Below, piece after piece: positions 1 to 14,970 of a DNA stretch of 64,000 nucleotides. The position numbers and the translations under genes were made by a program. Below the pieces are notes generated by a model, which was given only the letters and a program-made list of their open reading frames with translations, ran no database searches and was not told where the DNA came from. Numbering within the stretch: position 1 is the first letter of the stretch; each line of letters begins with the position of its first letter. Source of the stretch: Pardosa pseudoannulata (taxonomy: Eukaryota; Arthropoda; Arachnida; Araneae; Lycosidae). The stretch lies in NCBI GenBank assembly GCA_032207245.1, contig CM063500.1:79340625-79404624 (forward strand), in the 5' to 3' direction.

Positions 1-480
1 TTTAGTGGCCCAATGTGTAGGTGCAATCTGTGAACCATCGTTCACCACCAGAACCAGTAGTGGAATGGTGAGCAATTGGCCATAGTGTGGAGGCCACATT
101 AGATATACGGCCACTATCAAGCTCATCCATTTGCTTTTTCCTCCTCTACACTATGGTCAATTATTGACCACTGCAGTGGCGAACTTGGCATGATGGTTCA
201 CGGGTTACATTCACACACTCAGTCACTAAATGAATCAATCGCGTGGATGCGTCTTCTATCTACTACGCACTTTAGCTCCGTATACTGGATATCTTTGATG
301 TTTGGAGGAAAACCGTTTCCGAAGCCATCCGCTTCCAAGGCCATTTTATCGTTTGCCACCGTCGACTATGTTAAGCTCCACGATAAGTGGAGGGGAGGTA
401 TACGGATATCTCCTCCACACATTGGTAACGGTTTGCTGTGGACCATAGAGTGGAGGAACCTTTCAATTTAAACCAGAACC
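1..480. repeat. Unidentified richer-GC block with a recurring motif
   Basis: The first 480 bases are less AT-rich than the flanking DNA. A 14-base motif close to CCATAGTGTGGAGG occurs at 80-93 and 443-456 and in reverse orientation at 143-156. This suggests part of a repeat with internal subrepeats. I recognise no coding exon or known element in it, and the left edge is cut by the window. Confidence 0.3.
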
Positions 481-2740
481 CTCATATTGGAATTCCGTGA
501 CATTACACTGCATAGATATATGATTACGTGTAAATTATTACTGAATGTGATTTATCACAACTACCTGTTGATCACCTCAAATTTAAGTTTAAAACGTTTA
601 AATTAATGGCTTCAAACCATTTGTTTCTCAGACTCACGAGCTTATTGGTACTATGGAAAAAACAACAAAAAATACGATTTTCGACCAAACCGTACCATAT
701 TTCAGTTTTTTTTTTTAAAAAAAGAGGGGGAGTCCCAGAATGAACTAAGCCAATTATGTATTTCCCAATTTTTTAATTATAAAAAGTTAAACAAAAAATT
801 TTATAAAAATTATAAAATTTAATTATATATATAATTAAGTCCATGCACAATCTTGTAATATGTTTTAACAAATGTAAAAATATTAAAATTTTAAAAATAG
901 ATAAAGATTTTTAAAATTAAAATTCGTATTTAAAAATGAAATTTTAATTAAATACGCATTTTAAAAATTTGTGTTTGAAAATTTGCGTTAATTTTAATGC
1001 TAAAATGTAATACAGTAAAATCCATAATTTCGGGGGGGGGGAAGCACTAGACATGATGAAGTACCCCTCCTCCCCTTCGGATCTCTAAATGAATAAAACA
1101 TGGAATTTTTTTAATCTTTTCATCAGAATGGACTTGTTTATTTTATATTCGCTTGTGGATATGAAAAGATCAACATTAACAAGTAAAAAGAAAATGTAAA
1201 GAATATTTTACACATACCCTCGAAATTTTCAGAATCTTAAAAACTATAACATCTAACATTTGTCAATCATTTCACTTCAGTTTGAAGAACAATTAATGTT
1301 ACTGTTGTGATTGAATTTTCAATTATTTTATACACTCACGTTTGCAATGCTGTCTTTAGAGGGGGCGGGGGATGCCAATTTAGGCAGACTTCTGAGGTGC
1401 TGGGATGCTTTGACCTGCGAATTTAAAAATAAAACAATAATTTTTACTAATATAGGATTAATATTACGGCTTTGATACGATAGGGGCCTTTTTCTTGGCT
1501 GAAAGCATTGACTTAATCCACGAGTTGCTGTTATAATACTCGAAATATGGGGCACTGAAGAATATTTCGCCTGGCTGCTATGGCTATTGTACTTTATGTG
1601 TGTCATAAACCCTTTTGAAACGATCCTAGACCAACAGATTATGACTTTGACTTGGAATACGAGAGACAAATTCGCTTCGTCAAAGGTTCAGCATCAGGTC
1701 CAGCGAACCAATCGAGAAAATTTCATAAGGCCTTCCTGGTATCCTACAAGTGTAACACTAATGTGATTTCATTGACAATTGAAAACTTTAATAAGCCATC
1801 CTTCCCCGAAAATGGATATGATTGAGAATTCATATTCTGTGGTGCGCCTGTGGTAATGCCAATCCTCTACTACCCTTGGCACTGGGCAAAATAGAATCTT
1901 TCTCCCAACCATTAGAGAAAATGTGTCCTGATAATAGAGTGTTTTTTAAGTATTTCTTGATGCATATTGATTAGTAATCACAAATAATTTTAGCTGTAAG
2001 CAAATAAACTTTTACTTTGCTTTTCGATGCCAAGTTAATGTTACTTTGTTTTTTACGCAATAAGAACAATTTTTGCTCTATATAAACGAAAAGGTACATG
2101 TTTCGAAATAGAATCTTCTTTATTGTTTTATTATTAATATTATTATTTCAAATGAAACTTAATTCCCAGAGTGAAAGGTACCATTTTTTAGGAAATTGTC
2201 TTTATAAAACGCACAGTTGAAAACACGAAAGACTACTTTTTCTTTAACAGTTTAGTTTTTCTTATAATAACAGCAAAGACCGTCTTTGGAGATTGCTTTA
2301 TCTGTGAATTTTATTTGAAGTCCCTTATTCTAAAATGTAGATATCTATTCTAAATGAATCGACTTTAATTTTTTTTAAACCTCAGAGTTGATTTAAGTAG
2401 AATCAGTTTAATATACTAGACATGTATTACAATTATTTGCGATTTTATCTTAGTCAAAATGCTGTCACTTGAAGTTAATATAATGCACAAAAGTAGAATG
2501 GTCTTTACCATGCCTCTTCTTTTTTATATTAGTTTTTGTACTAATCTACAACTGCAAGCTAATCATCAACATATTTTTTTCCTCATTATTTTTTTATAAT
2601 TTTACTTTTCGATTTTAATCGCTTGGAAAAACAAAGTATTCGTTGATTGCATATTGTCTTGTTTCTTTTACACATTAAATATTCTGTAAACTAATATTTT
2701 TTGTTCTGAATAAATTGATCTTTTAATAAATGTGCAGAAA
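481..2740. other. Intergenic stretch with no recognisable gene
   Basis: This is AT-rich sequence with homopolymer runs. The stretch 1330-1900 is somewhat less AT-rich and is open for about 110 codons on the minus strand, but that translation matches no family I know and has no supporting splice or start context. I see no supported gene. Confidence 0.4.
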
Positions 2741-2749
2741 AATGGATTT

Positions 2750-2772
2750 GGGGGTGAGTGGGTGAGGGTGGG
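2750..2772 (+). promoter_or_regulatory. Potential G-quadruplex motif
   Basis: Four G-tracts of at least three bases (2750-2754, 2760-2762, 2766-2768, 2770-2772) are separated by loops of 5, 3 and 1 bases. This fits the standard G3+N1-7 quadruplex pattern and stands out in AT-rich DNA. It lies about 400 bases before a possible splice donor that could belong to a noncoding first exon of the zinc transporter gene. Any regulatory role is inference. Confidence 0.4.
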
Positions 2773-2929
2773 TGGTTGAAATACTATACTATATAATGAA
2801 TGAACTCATAACCGCTTCCATGTTACCATATGATACGGAAGAAACAAACAAAAACATTTAAAATTTCTACTGTGAAACTAATAGATGGTACAGAAATCTG
2901 CTTGAGGATATTCGTTTAATGTCAGTTCT

Positions 2930-3154
2930 TGTTCAGAATCCTCCATTTTGTTCAAGAAATAAGAAAGTGGAAAACGTGTGCAAAAACTAGGGGTATATCT
3001 CTTGTTTTGTCCTTTGAGCATGCTGGGTGCAAAAGGAGTGATGTGTGCAAAATCGCAGCAGATTTCTGCTTTTAGTGAAACGATTGGTGAGATATCTTGA
3101 ATGAGTGCTATCTTATTAGAAGATATCCAATAATCTGTGAAGATTTTATCTAGA
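2930..3154 (+). promoter_or_regulatory. Candidate 5' region of the zinc transporter gene
   Basis: The coding start at 6472 lies just after a splice acceptor (AG at 6454-6455), so an upstream noncoding exon is likely. Here a good donor (GTAAGA from about 3155) ends a less AT-rich stretch. Two metal-response-element cores (TGCACAC, on the minus strand) lie at 2976-2982 and 3043-3049. Vertebrate and insect ZnT1 genes are controlled by MTF-1 through such elements. The core is short and can occur by chance, so this is only a candidate. Confidence 0.2.
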
Positions 3155-4960
3155 GGTAAGACTTATTTTGGCACAGCTTGATAAATAGAGAAAATAAGTT
3201 CCATAAATAGAAATTGTTTCCCGCGCAAGATGAACTTCGGTTGTCTGGTTTTTATATAGTACAGTGCATGCATATCACGATAAAATAATTGTGCAAGTAG
3301 CAAATTATAGACTGCATGTTTTATGAATAATAAAAGAAATTTTGTGTAATTTTCATAAATTATATTATAATTTTAAATTTCATTGAATTTAATAATGTTA
3401 TGAATGAGAATTAAAAATTTTCGGTTTCCATTCGGTTGAATAAAATTTTGCGCTGATTTACTAATGTATATTTAAGTAATATCATAGTATAGGTAAAATT
3501 TAGAAAAAAATTTATGAAATTTAAATTTGAAATTGTCTTTTAAACAAGCTTTTTCTTTTTGTTTTGGAAGTATCACAAACAAATGTTAAGACGTTGTTAG
3601 GAAATTATTTTTTCATATATTATACGAAAGTTATCATTAAAGAGGTAATAAACAAAGCAATTTTAAAATATTAAAAATAACTTAATACAAGTTGTGGTTC
3701 TAAAAGATGATTACAAATGTAGTTTTAATTTCACTGTTAGACTAAGTTGGTATTTGTATGGTATTACTGCAAAATTATAATCTTTAAAAAACACAAATTT
3801 AAAGAACAGGTTTCTCAAACCAAAAGATGAAAAAAAACTTTTGTTTTTTTAGAGAACGCATGTATAATCAAAATGAATTCATGAACTCATTGAACTCTGT
3901 TTTAATTTAATATTTTCCAAAATCCCCATAACTGACAAAGGATTTATTGCAATTTTAGTGTGATTACAATACTTGTAGTTTTCATGTAAGAATAAATATT
4001 TGTATCGCCAATTTTCATAATTTTCTCATTAATCATTTACCAAAAGCGTATCTTAATATATAGTATTGTTTTCAAATTATTTAATCATTCCTGTATTAAT
4101 TTTATAATTGTTTAAATATAGTAATGCATGAAGAATTTTTAAAGAATTATGTTTAAAAAAATGAATGTAATAGTTCAAAAAAATTCAAAACCAAAATTCA
4201 TAAAACACATCATGTTCTTACAAAAACAGAACATATAAAATTTTAAACAGGTTATGTTTGAGGCAAAGATTTTTTTTCAGTTACTAAATCTAAGTTAATA
4301 CTTTAATAGGTTTTTAAAACACAATATATGTATCTTGAATTGTTATTAATAGTGGTTTATGTTTAAAGTTTTTGTTTGAAAATCAAGCCATTATACACTT
4401 ACTATTTACTACTAGGCTGATTTTGTATGTATAGATTGTATTATTTCTGTTTTTATTCAGTGTAATGAAAAATCTGTTTAAATAATAGGAATTTCAAAAC
4501 ATGAAACAAAAGTTGTAAAATGGTTTAGTCTATTAAAATAATCACAATTCTTAAAAGTGAGCAAGCAAGCAGGGTACTTTGAATAATAATGTCCTTTCTT
4601 AAAAATCATCTGATTTAAATGCATTTTATATGCATATATAAATAATTTTATATGAATATCTAACTACTGCAATATTATTAAAAGAATATATATGTAAAAC
4701 AATATATATTTAGAAAACCTTAAGATAAACAGGATGTATAATGAACCTGTTTCTCCCATGAAAAGGACAAAAAGTAAAATACCTTAAAGTAAAACTTTCA
4801 GGTTCTGAAATTAATTTCTGTATTGAATAGAGTCAAAGGATTATTTCTGGTCTTCTAGTTTTAAAACTAACCTGGAACTACTAAGGGGTATGCACAAAAC
4901 TGAATAAATACCCATGCTGAATAATTTTTAAGTCTTAGTAATCTTTTCCTTGGTATAAAA

Positions 4961-5937
4961 CAGGGTTGGCATGATTTAAATCAATTGACTTTTTTTTTAA
5001 ATCATTGATTTAAATAATTTTTTTTCACTTTTAAAACCTGTAATCCAAAGATAGGAGAATTGGGAATCAGTCAGCACAATAATACCAATAAGTAAATAAG
5101 TATAAATAAATAGCATGCAATTTCTAAGAATTTAGGGGCTGTTATCAGAAAGTATATAGTAGGGGTAGTAAAATGATTCACTATGACTGGTAGAATTCAT
5201 TTTATGCAATGGGAGGTAAAGAGAGTATTACAGAACTTGAAATTCACTTTGTCTACCAAATAACAACAGCCGTGGCTTCACCTGCTGGAATGGAAAGACA
5301 GTTTTCTTCTTTTGGTATTGTTCATTCTATCTAGCCAATTAGGAGTGGATAAATCATCAAAGCTAGTGTTTTTATTAAGACAATTAAATCCATAATTTGG
5401 TGCTTTAAAAAATATTGAAATAATTGTGATTTTTTTTAAATAAATAGTTTGCTTTAAAAGAATATTTAATTTGTTCTTTAAATTTACATCTTATTTAGTT
5501 TGCACTATCTAATTACAAAATAATGGAATGTGTTTAGATTAAAATTTATATATTTAATTTTAGGTAATCAGTGTGTAGAGATGTTACATCTTATAACAAA
5601 CTATTCTATGTATATTGCGAAAAACATAAAAACAACAATTAATTTGTTCTTTAAATTTACATCTTATTTAGATCACTAATTACAAAATAATGGAATGTAT
5701 TTATATTAAAATTTATATAATTTTAGGTAATCAGCTTGTAGAATATACTAGATAGATAAGATGTTATTTCGTATAAAAACTATTCTCTGCATATTGCAAA
5801 AAAACATAAAAACACAACAATAATTAAAATTAGAATTTAGAAAAAAAAATCAAATAAATCTGATTTAAATCAAAAAAATCTTACTTAAATATCTGATTTA
5901 AGAAAAAAAAAAATCATGATTTTTTTTTTCAACCCTG
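4961..5937 (+). mobile_element. hAT-like nonautonomous element, copy 1
   Basis: It starts with CAGGGTTGGCATGATTTAAA and ends with a T-run followed by CAACCCTG, giving short terminal inverted repeats typical of hAT elements. Around 5210-5395 lies a decayed version of the hAT C-terminal dimerisation region (an ERQFSSFGI block), broken by a stop and frame changes. The element also holds an internal direct duplication (about 5470-5640 against 5643-5820). A closer relative sits at 10530-11211. I see no clear 8-bp target duplication around this copy. Confidence 0.7.
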
Positions 5938-6471
5938 GTTATGGTCACCAAAATGTTCTTTACATCTGCAAACATTTTAAAAATCATTCACATTTTTCTT
6001 GAATGTAAATTAGTGGTGAGCAAAAATTTTAGTGTAGCAAATACTTTAAGAACAGAAATTTCATGCCCTACTCCAAAGTGTACTTGAATCTATTACGTTC
6101 TCTTCTTATGAGAGGAACATAACATTTGAGAAATTCATATAGAACATTAACAGTTGTAGGTGTCTATGTAACATATTTGAAAATAATCTTAACAACATGA
6201 AAATGCTGTTATGTTTATTTTTACTCAAGTTCATTAGTGAGCTCTAATCATTCATGAATGACAAGTATTTGATCTAAACCAAAACTCCATTCTACATAAC
6301 CAAAACTTAGCAATGTGTGTTTGTATTAAAAAAAAAACTTGTTTATATATTTACAAAAAAAAAATATAGTAAATTATATTTTATTTATGTAATATTTATG
6401 AGAATTTTTGCCAATATACTTATATTTTTTTTTTGTGAATTTTATTTAATTTCAGTCTTATAGTTATAACC

Positions 6472-6648
6472 ATGGGCAGATACTCTGGTAAAAGATGTCG
6501 CTTGTTGAGCATGTTTACTCTTACCACAAGTTTCTTTCTCGTCGAAATAATTGTTGGCTATATAACAAATTCAGTAGCTCTTGTGGCAGACTCTTTTCAT
6601 ATGTTATCAGATGTGATAGCTTTAATCATAGCATTTTTATCAGTACAG
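6472..6648 (+). CDS. ZnT1-like coding exon 1 (residues 1-59)
   Basis: It encodes the cytosolic N-terminus, TM1 and TM2 with the HMLSD zinc site. It is preceded by an acceptor at 6454-6455 with 16 bases of 5' UTR and followed by donor GTAAGT; phase 0. Confidence 0.93.
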
Positions 6649-9600
6649 GTAAGTTTGAAAGATTTTTATCAAATTCATATTTATTTCAATAAGGAGTAAG
6701 CATTGAATTAATATTCAAAATTATTCTATCTTTGAAAATTAGTGTTAAAAAAAAAAAACATGTTCTAAACAGATTTTGTTTTTGATTTTAGATTTTTTTA
6801 AAGGTAAATTAAAAAAATAAGTTAATCTTTGTATTTCATCTAGTGAGCTTATAAAGATGATTCAGTTAACAGGGAATAAATTTGCTGTACATATGTAGAA
6901 GTATATATAAAACAAATTAAAATCTTGTTGGCTATATAATAGATTAATACATATGGTTTCAGTACTAATGTCAGGATTTGTGTCAGACTGCTGACTTCCA
7001 AACATTGATAGCTATACAGAATCAGTTTTAAGCAGTATGTTATGGTTTTAGGAGCACTTCTGTAGCAAAAAGTTAAACATATTGTTTAAACCCAAATCAC
7101 AGAATAATTAAAAATAGGAAGTAATAAATTTGTGTAAATTTATGTTAAAATCGATTCTTCCTACAAATTTTTCAAATTGGATAAATCATCCTAATTTTCT
7201 AAATTATAGTAGTGGGAAGAATCAGCAGTAATCATTAATATCCAGTAAAAAGTATTGAAATCCTGTCTGAGCCCCCATGTAAAGTTCTAATAATCAGGAT
7301 TAAATTGTTAATAGTTAAATATAAACATTTATTAGTGTTAACTGTTAGAACAATCAATTAATGAAAATTGTAGCTGTCTACCTTGAGCAAAACACATATA
7401 CACATCATCATCTCAGCTTTTTTTCCATTTTTAGTGTCTCCCAGAGAAATTGAGCAGTTGCTCTACTTCTCTCTCAAATTCCATATATATAGGTATATGT
7501 CAGGTTTTTAAAACATAAACTTAGAATCTAAGGTAAAAATTAATAAATACAGCACTCTATTATAATGCAGATCCGGGATGGGCAAACTACAACCTGCGGG
7601 CCGCCGGAAGGTTTTATCTGGCCCTCAGATAGAATTTTAAGTTGCCAGTCCGAGGCAAATTAAAAGAAATATATATTTATGCTTTATATATCCATCTCCT
7701 TTTCTACTTTGCTTAAATATTATATCCCAAATTTATTATCTCACGCCCAGATCAGCTGTATATTTGCTTCTTATATGTGAACAAGTGTTTTCAACTTTGA
7801 GCCTTAGAAAGAATAATTTCAGAAGTAGACTGACAGATGAGCATTTTGTATCGTTCCTTAAAATCAGTACATCTCATTTCAAACCTCAGTATAAGGAACT
7901 TTTAAAAATCAAATTGCAATTTCATTCATCTCATTAACGTATTTAAATCGTTAGGTACTTGTATATTGTTTTTAAAATTTTAGAAAAATTTATCTTTGGC
8001 TGCTAAATTTATTTTCTTTTGATTTTTGCCCGCAGCCAGAAAAGTTTGTCCATCCCTGATGTAGATTGATCTGGGTGAATTAGTTAAAAAAAAATATCTT
8101 GCATGCCTACTTTGAAGTAGAGCCATGTGAGAAACTGGTTGACTCTATATTACAATGCCTTCCATTGTTAAGTAATCAGGTGCCAAAAAGGATCATCATA
8201 TTGATGAACATTTTATAAATCTTAACTTTAAACTGAAATGACACTGTCATATCATAAGCCTATATATAAATATTTATGTGTGTGAGAGAGAGAAAGAGAG
8301 TGAGGTCAATTATAATGATTTATTAATTTTATTGTGTTTGATTGTGAGTATGGATAGTTAAAGAGCAGTTTTATAAATATATTTTGAAAGTGATCAATAG
8401 CATTCATGTACATATTCTAAGGAATGTATTATTTTTAATGAGGGTTGTTTAAAAAATGTAAGAATGTATTACATTAAGTGTGTATACTAATGAGTGATTA
8501 AACTAGGCAAAATGCAAGGAAAGAAAAATTATTTATAGCTGAGTGGAAATTAAAAATGTTCATTCTCTTGTTAATGTTATTTGCTTCTATTCCTCAGTAA
8601 CATTTTCACCTTTTTTTATGATGTATATTTAAATGTATCTGTGATAGTATGAGGGCCTGATTATCGCATGGGCACTTGGTTCACGTGCCCTGGGCACGAA
8701 AATTTAGTCGAGTGCTTGAAATACATATTAAGTGGGGAAAATTGCAAACATACGCTAGCATCAGTAAGTTTTAATAAATTATTCTATGAGGTAATTGTGT
8801 TTGTCATGAACTCTATTGTTCCCTATTTACTTTAATATTATTGTTATTTACCTGATAATTAATTCCCTCAACAAACCTGGTGCTCTTTTTATTCTATGCA
8901 TTACTGTATATTTATAAGACAGATTATTAGCAACATACCACTATAAACCATTAAATCATCTCATCAATTTAAATTATTTTTAATTCTATTATCATTTATT
9001 TTCTGCAGCACAGAGCTTGTGAGTGTGACAAGGTAAAAATAAAAAAGTGAGTCACTCTAGGTTTTTAAAAGTCCTTAATTTTTAGCATGGCTAAACGTAG
9101 ATAATAATGATTACGTAAAATGAAAATTTGGTGTTTTTGATTTTGAATATTACTTCAATGCTAATTTCTTAAATATGTTTGCTAATTCAATGTTATAATT
9201 TTTATATGACTGTAATTACGATAATAACTTGTCACTATAAATTTGCAATGGGGGTGCAGGACACAAAAATTGGATTGTGCCCTGGTCACAAAAGTATCTT
9301 AGTCAGGCCCTGCATAGTATTTAAATGTTTAGTACCAGATTATTTGAAAATAGGAAAATTAGTTTATAGTTACATCTACTTATAATATATAAAATACTGT
9401 ACTAACTGCTGTATGTATATTAATAGTTAATACATTTCAAAAGGTACAAAAATCTTAAAATTAAAAAATATTTTAATTTGAAGATATTTCTTTTTATTTT
9501 TCAGATGTCTCCCAGAAAGTGGTCCAAAAACACTTTTGGTTGGGCTCGAGCTGAAGTTCTTGGGGCTCTAGTCAATGCAGTATTTTTAGTTGCCCTATGT

Positions 9601-12600
9601 TTTTCCATTTTCATTGAGGCTTTAAAGCGCATATATGATGTGGATGAAATTCACAATCCTAAGCTTATACTATATGTTGGATGCTCTGGTTTGCTTGTTA
9701 ATATTATTGGACTGTTTCTCTTCCATGGTAAGAACATTTTTTTTTACATGTGTATTTTTCTAAACAGTCTTTTGTAATAGGATAACTATTTTGCTTTAAG
9801 GGGAAAGTTTTAGTTTTGAATCTGTATATCATTAAAAACAGTTCTGATTGTTTAGAATGTAAACTATATTTGGAATATTTTATACTGTCATTAAATAAAA
9901 TGATTCCATGTGATACTAATCATAAAAGGTGAAGAAATAAAAATTTCGTTTTATATATTGGCAATTGTGATTAAAATTTGAACTCTCCCCCCACCTATGG
10001 TTCCATAATTCTAGACTTATTTCTGACACTTTAAAAATCTCATCAAAAGTTGGTGAGTAAAACATGTCAAATTTGTAATGATAAAGTGTTTGAAGTTGTT
10101 ACTTTTTAATAAGGTAAATCTTTTACCTAAGTAATGGAGTTTTTTCTCCTATTAAGCTAAAATAGTAAGCTTTGGACCATTTTTGATTTTTTTAATGTTT
10201 TATTTCAATGTAAACTGTAGAACTTTTTTTTTTTTTTTTTTTTAAAGTTTTGAATGTATATCACTAAAATCAGTTCTGATTGTTTAGAATGCAAACTATA
10301 TTTGGAATATTTTATACTGTCATTAAATAAAAAGATTCCATGTGATACTAATCATTAAAGGTGATGAAATAAAAATTTCATTTCATATATTGGCAGTTGT
10401 GATTAAAATTTGAACTCTCACCCTCCTATCATTCTATAATTTTAGACTTATTTTTGATACTTTAAAAATCTGATCAAAAGTTGGTGAGTAAAATATATCA
10501 AATTTGTAATGATAAAGTGCCCTCTGGGGCAGGTTTAGCATGATTTAAATCAGTTGATTTTTTTAAAAAAATCTGATTTAAATCATTTTTTTTCTTTTCT
10601 CTTAAAACCTGTATTCCAAAGACAGAAGAATTAGGAATCAGTCAGCACAGAAATACCAATAAGTATGTATGTGTAAGTAGATAGTATGTTTTTCAAGAAT
10701 TTAGGGGTTGTTATCAGAAAGTATGTATTAGGGGGTAGGTACAATGACTAGTTATGACTAGTGGAATTCATTTTATATAATGGGAGGTAAAGAGAGTATT
10801 ACAGAACTTGAAATTCAGTTTATCTACCAAATAACAGCCGGGGCATCATCTGCTAGAATAGAGAGACAGTTTTCTTCTTTTGGTATTATTCATTCTAACC
10901 TTCGTAACAAATTAGGAGTGGATACGGCATCAAAACTAATGGTTTTATTGAAACTGTTAAATCCATAATTTGTTGCTTAAAAAATATTGAAATGTGATTT
11001 TTTTATTTTTTAAATAAATAATTTACATTAAATGATTATTTAATTTGTTCTTTAAATTTACATCTTATTTAGTTTGCACCATCCAATTACAAAATAATGA
11101 AATGTATTTAGATTAAAATTTATGTGTTTAATTTTAGGTAATCAGTGTGTACAATATACTAGATAGACAAGTTTTTTTAAATTATGATTTTTTTTTTTTT
11201 TTCCAACCCTGCTCTGGGTTATAACTTTTCATGTGTGTACCCAGAGCAATACTGAATATATTAAAGTAATCTGGTTTTCCTCTCTGAGGGCTGCTACTTC
11301 CTGTTTTTATTTGTTCTCACAAACATTGCAGAATAATATTTCAGCCACATATTTTTGCGGGACATAAGTGAAAACATGTGCTCTATTAATAATTTTGTGT
11401 ATTAAAAATCTGTTATTTTCGTCTACTTAAAATTTTATTGACATGACTTTACATTGACTGATTAGCACTGTTATCAAACCAAGATCACAATGTTACCAAG
11501 TTCCTTTAAGAAATTATTCTGAATCTATTGATTATTAGATGATGAGTTTCAGGTTCTGGATATACATGTTTATATTTTCATTTATATTACAGAGCATGGT
11601 CATGGCCATAGTCATAGGAGAGCCCATCACCGGAGCCTACCAACTATTGAAGAAGTTCTAGCTGAAGAAGATATTAATGAAAATCATGAAAATTACAGAC
11701 TATCTGATAATTTGCCTAATACCACACAAGATACACATGGAAATCGTCAAATGGGTTTGTATCGCTTAAAACTGCAAGTTTTAGTTTGAAATAGGACCTT
11801 AAAGCATCTTATTATTAAATCATTGAATAATTTGTCTTTTGCATTTAATAATGTGCTTTTTCTATATATATTTTGGCAATTATATTTTATAATAATATAG
11901 ACTTTTTGGATTGTAGTATCATGGTTGGAATTTGTGAATTTACTTACATTTTAATCTAATAAACAGGCTTGCAAATCCTTCACTTTTCTCACATTTAGTC
12001 ACTTTTTTCATGGTGTATCACAGCAAAAAGTCTGTTATTGAAAAAAGAAAATCTGAATTAATAACGAAATATTTTAATAAAACACCAAAAATGTAATGCT
12101 CTAATCTTATTTTTCTTATTAAAATGTAATTAGTCATATGGTTTCTAGAATTTAATGATTTTAAAAAATTCTTAAAGAAGTTCCTGAAATCTATGTTTGT
12201 ACTGAAATGTACATTTAATACATTAAAGTAATTTACGTCAAAGCACACATTTCTCTTTTCCTTCACAATTTTTGTTTAGATACTCTAATCTAGCTATGTA
12301 CATATTTCAAAACATCATTATTATATACAGAAAATTGTGATTAAAAAAATAATGTATGTATTCAAATCTAATTTATAGCTTTTCTTGAATTAAAAGCAGT
12401 GTTGAGTTGTGTTAAACAAAATTTTTAACCTTTTTGTATTTGACGCTGAAATTATGTCTTGCATGAATCATTTGATTTAGAGTTAAAATAAATAGAAAAA
12501 TCTTAATAATAGCATCTGTAATCAAGATGAGAAAAGAAAATTGCTTTTTTTTTTCTATGTTTAGTCACTTTTTAGTCACTTATTCTGTATTATTTGTCAC

Positions 12601-14914
12601 TTTTTTCACCTTTTTGAAAGTACCTCGGCAGTTGCAGGCCTGAATATATAGACAGGTTCCATAGTGATACAATAATTTAACAAAATTTACATTCTTTCAT
12701 AGCAGGGGGTGAAATTTTTTCATGTGACAACCCTGCCAGTGTATATTTATATTTGCCAAAAATATAATACAAATGCAATATGCCAAAATGCAATATTTGT
12801 AAGAATCTAAAAGTTAAGATTTTTTTTTTTTTTTAGTGTACTATTCTATAGAGAGGAATTGAAACTTCTCCCCTTGTGAATGCCACTGTGTATAATTATT
12901 TTTAGCTTTTTTTATAAGATATTCTTTTTCATATTTAATTTTATTAATGAGGGAATCTTTCTGAATAGCTGCAGGGAGTAGTAGTTGACAATCCAACATC
13001 TTCAAAAATACAGCTGCTACTAGATAAATTTGTCCACTGCAGATTAGCATTGAATTATTGGAAATTTTATATTTTAAATGTATTGTCTTATTTTAATGCT
13101 AATGAATGCTTTCTCTTTTAAAAATTAAATATTTATTTATTTATTTATTTATTTTTTAAATAGCATCAGGAAGTCAGATGAATATGCGAGGAGTGTTTTT
13201 GCATGTGCTTGCTGATGCTTTGGGGTCTGTCATTGTTATTATTTCTGCTCTCATTATCTGGCTCACTGACTGGAAGTACCGTTTTCATGTTGATCCAGCT
13301 TTAAGGTAATTTTTTTATCAAACAAATATTAGTGTGTATATAAAAAAGTATCCAAATCTTATAGAATTTGGAAAACACTTCAGAATTTTCCATTTTGAAG
13401 TGTTTTATTATAGAAAGTAAAATTATTTATTTGGATAGTTTAACTTTTCATTTATCTTTATATATTCTAGAATTTCTTTCTGAATTTTCATCAAGTTGGG
13501 TTAACAAAATATTTGTGTTTTCCATAATTATTATTTCAATGTGGATATCTTTTTCTAACTATGGGTTATTTTAAATTGTATTGTCAGAGTTACATTTTAT
13601 TAATTACATTACTTTTTTTGAATAACAAATATTATTTCAAAGAAAAATTATTAAGTTTAACATTACTATTTTTCATTTTTTATATTGCTCTCTTTGGTGT
13701 GTAGCTAAAATGTTCCAAATAATCTATATTATCTTAAAATTGATTTCAGGCACATATAGTATTATATTTGGGAAAACGCTAAGAAATATATTTATTATTG
13801 TTGTATTAATTTTCTGAGATTCTGGTGTGTTACTCCCAGTTACTAATATTTTACTTGTTTTTAAGGGTAAATGAAAGTGAATTTCAAGTATTAAGTGTAC
13901 TTTTTCTATATTTGCTTGTTATCATTTACAGCTTGTTAATTACTTTCTACAATTCCCTAGATTTCCTGTAAGAAATAAAACAAAAATCAGATAGCAAATA
14001 CTTTATATGCTTAGACTTTATTGGTATCAAATGATTTTTTATTAAATAGAGATGTTGTTAGATGAGTTTACTAATTCATACTCTTTAATTTGTATGTTTA
14101 AATAATTGCACTGGTACATCTTCATTTCATCGAGATATATTTGTATATTTTGTTATCATTTGCAGTGATAATGATTTCAAATTGGAAGTTTGGTATTGAT
14201 TTGAGCTTAAGTTTACATGCCCAGTTCTTTTGAACATCTGTAATTATTTACAAATATAAATGCATTTCTAAGTTAATGTATATAATAATAAAGTATTTGT
14301 AATTGTATAGAGTTAATTTTTTTTTTTTTTTTATTTTTGGTATGTGTTGACAATATTTTTGTTTTATATATATTCTTTGATTGATTTAATCTATCATGCA
14401 TTAATTTTATGAGTAATTGGAGTTATTTTTCTTTCTAGCATCATCATGGTTTGTTTGATCATGAGATCAACATGGCCTTTGTGTAAGTAATGTTTGTGTG
14501 GTTTTTCTACTGTTGTTATTTTGGTTGATTTATTTACTTTTTCTTGATTGTTTGATTTTTCTTTTTAGTGGTAGAGTCTGCCCTCATTTTGCTTCAAACT
14601 GTTCCCACTCATATCCAGGTGGATTCTCTTCAGAAAAAATTGCTTCAAGAAGTAAGCATGCTTAAATTATTCATTTTTTCAATTGTTCTATCAAAAGTAC
14701 ACAGGAATGAAATAGTACTATCACTCCTAGAATTTGTATGACACATCCTGGTCTAATTTATCATATATATGATGATAGATACTAAAACTGAGGGGGGGGG
14801 AATTGCATGTCACAGTTATATTTCTTTTGCAGTGCAATATGATTGATAATTTTAATTTTGCAAATCAACTGCTATTCATAAATCTTTCTTTTTCTCCCCC
14901 CCCTCTCTCATATA

Positions 14915-14970
<56 letters not shown>

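Noticed and set aside
1328..1669. Minus-strand open frame of 113 codons
   Set aside because: No recognisable domain, no plausible splice partners, and composition near background; open frames this long occur by chance.
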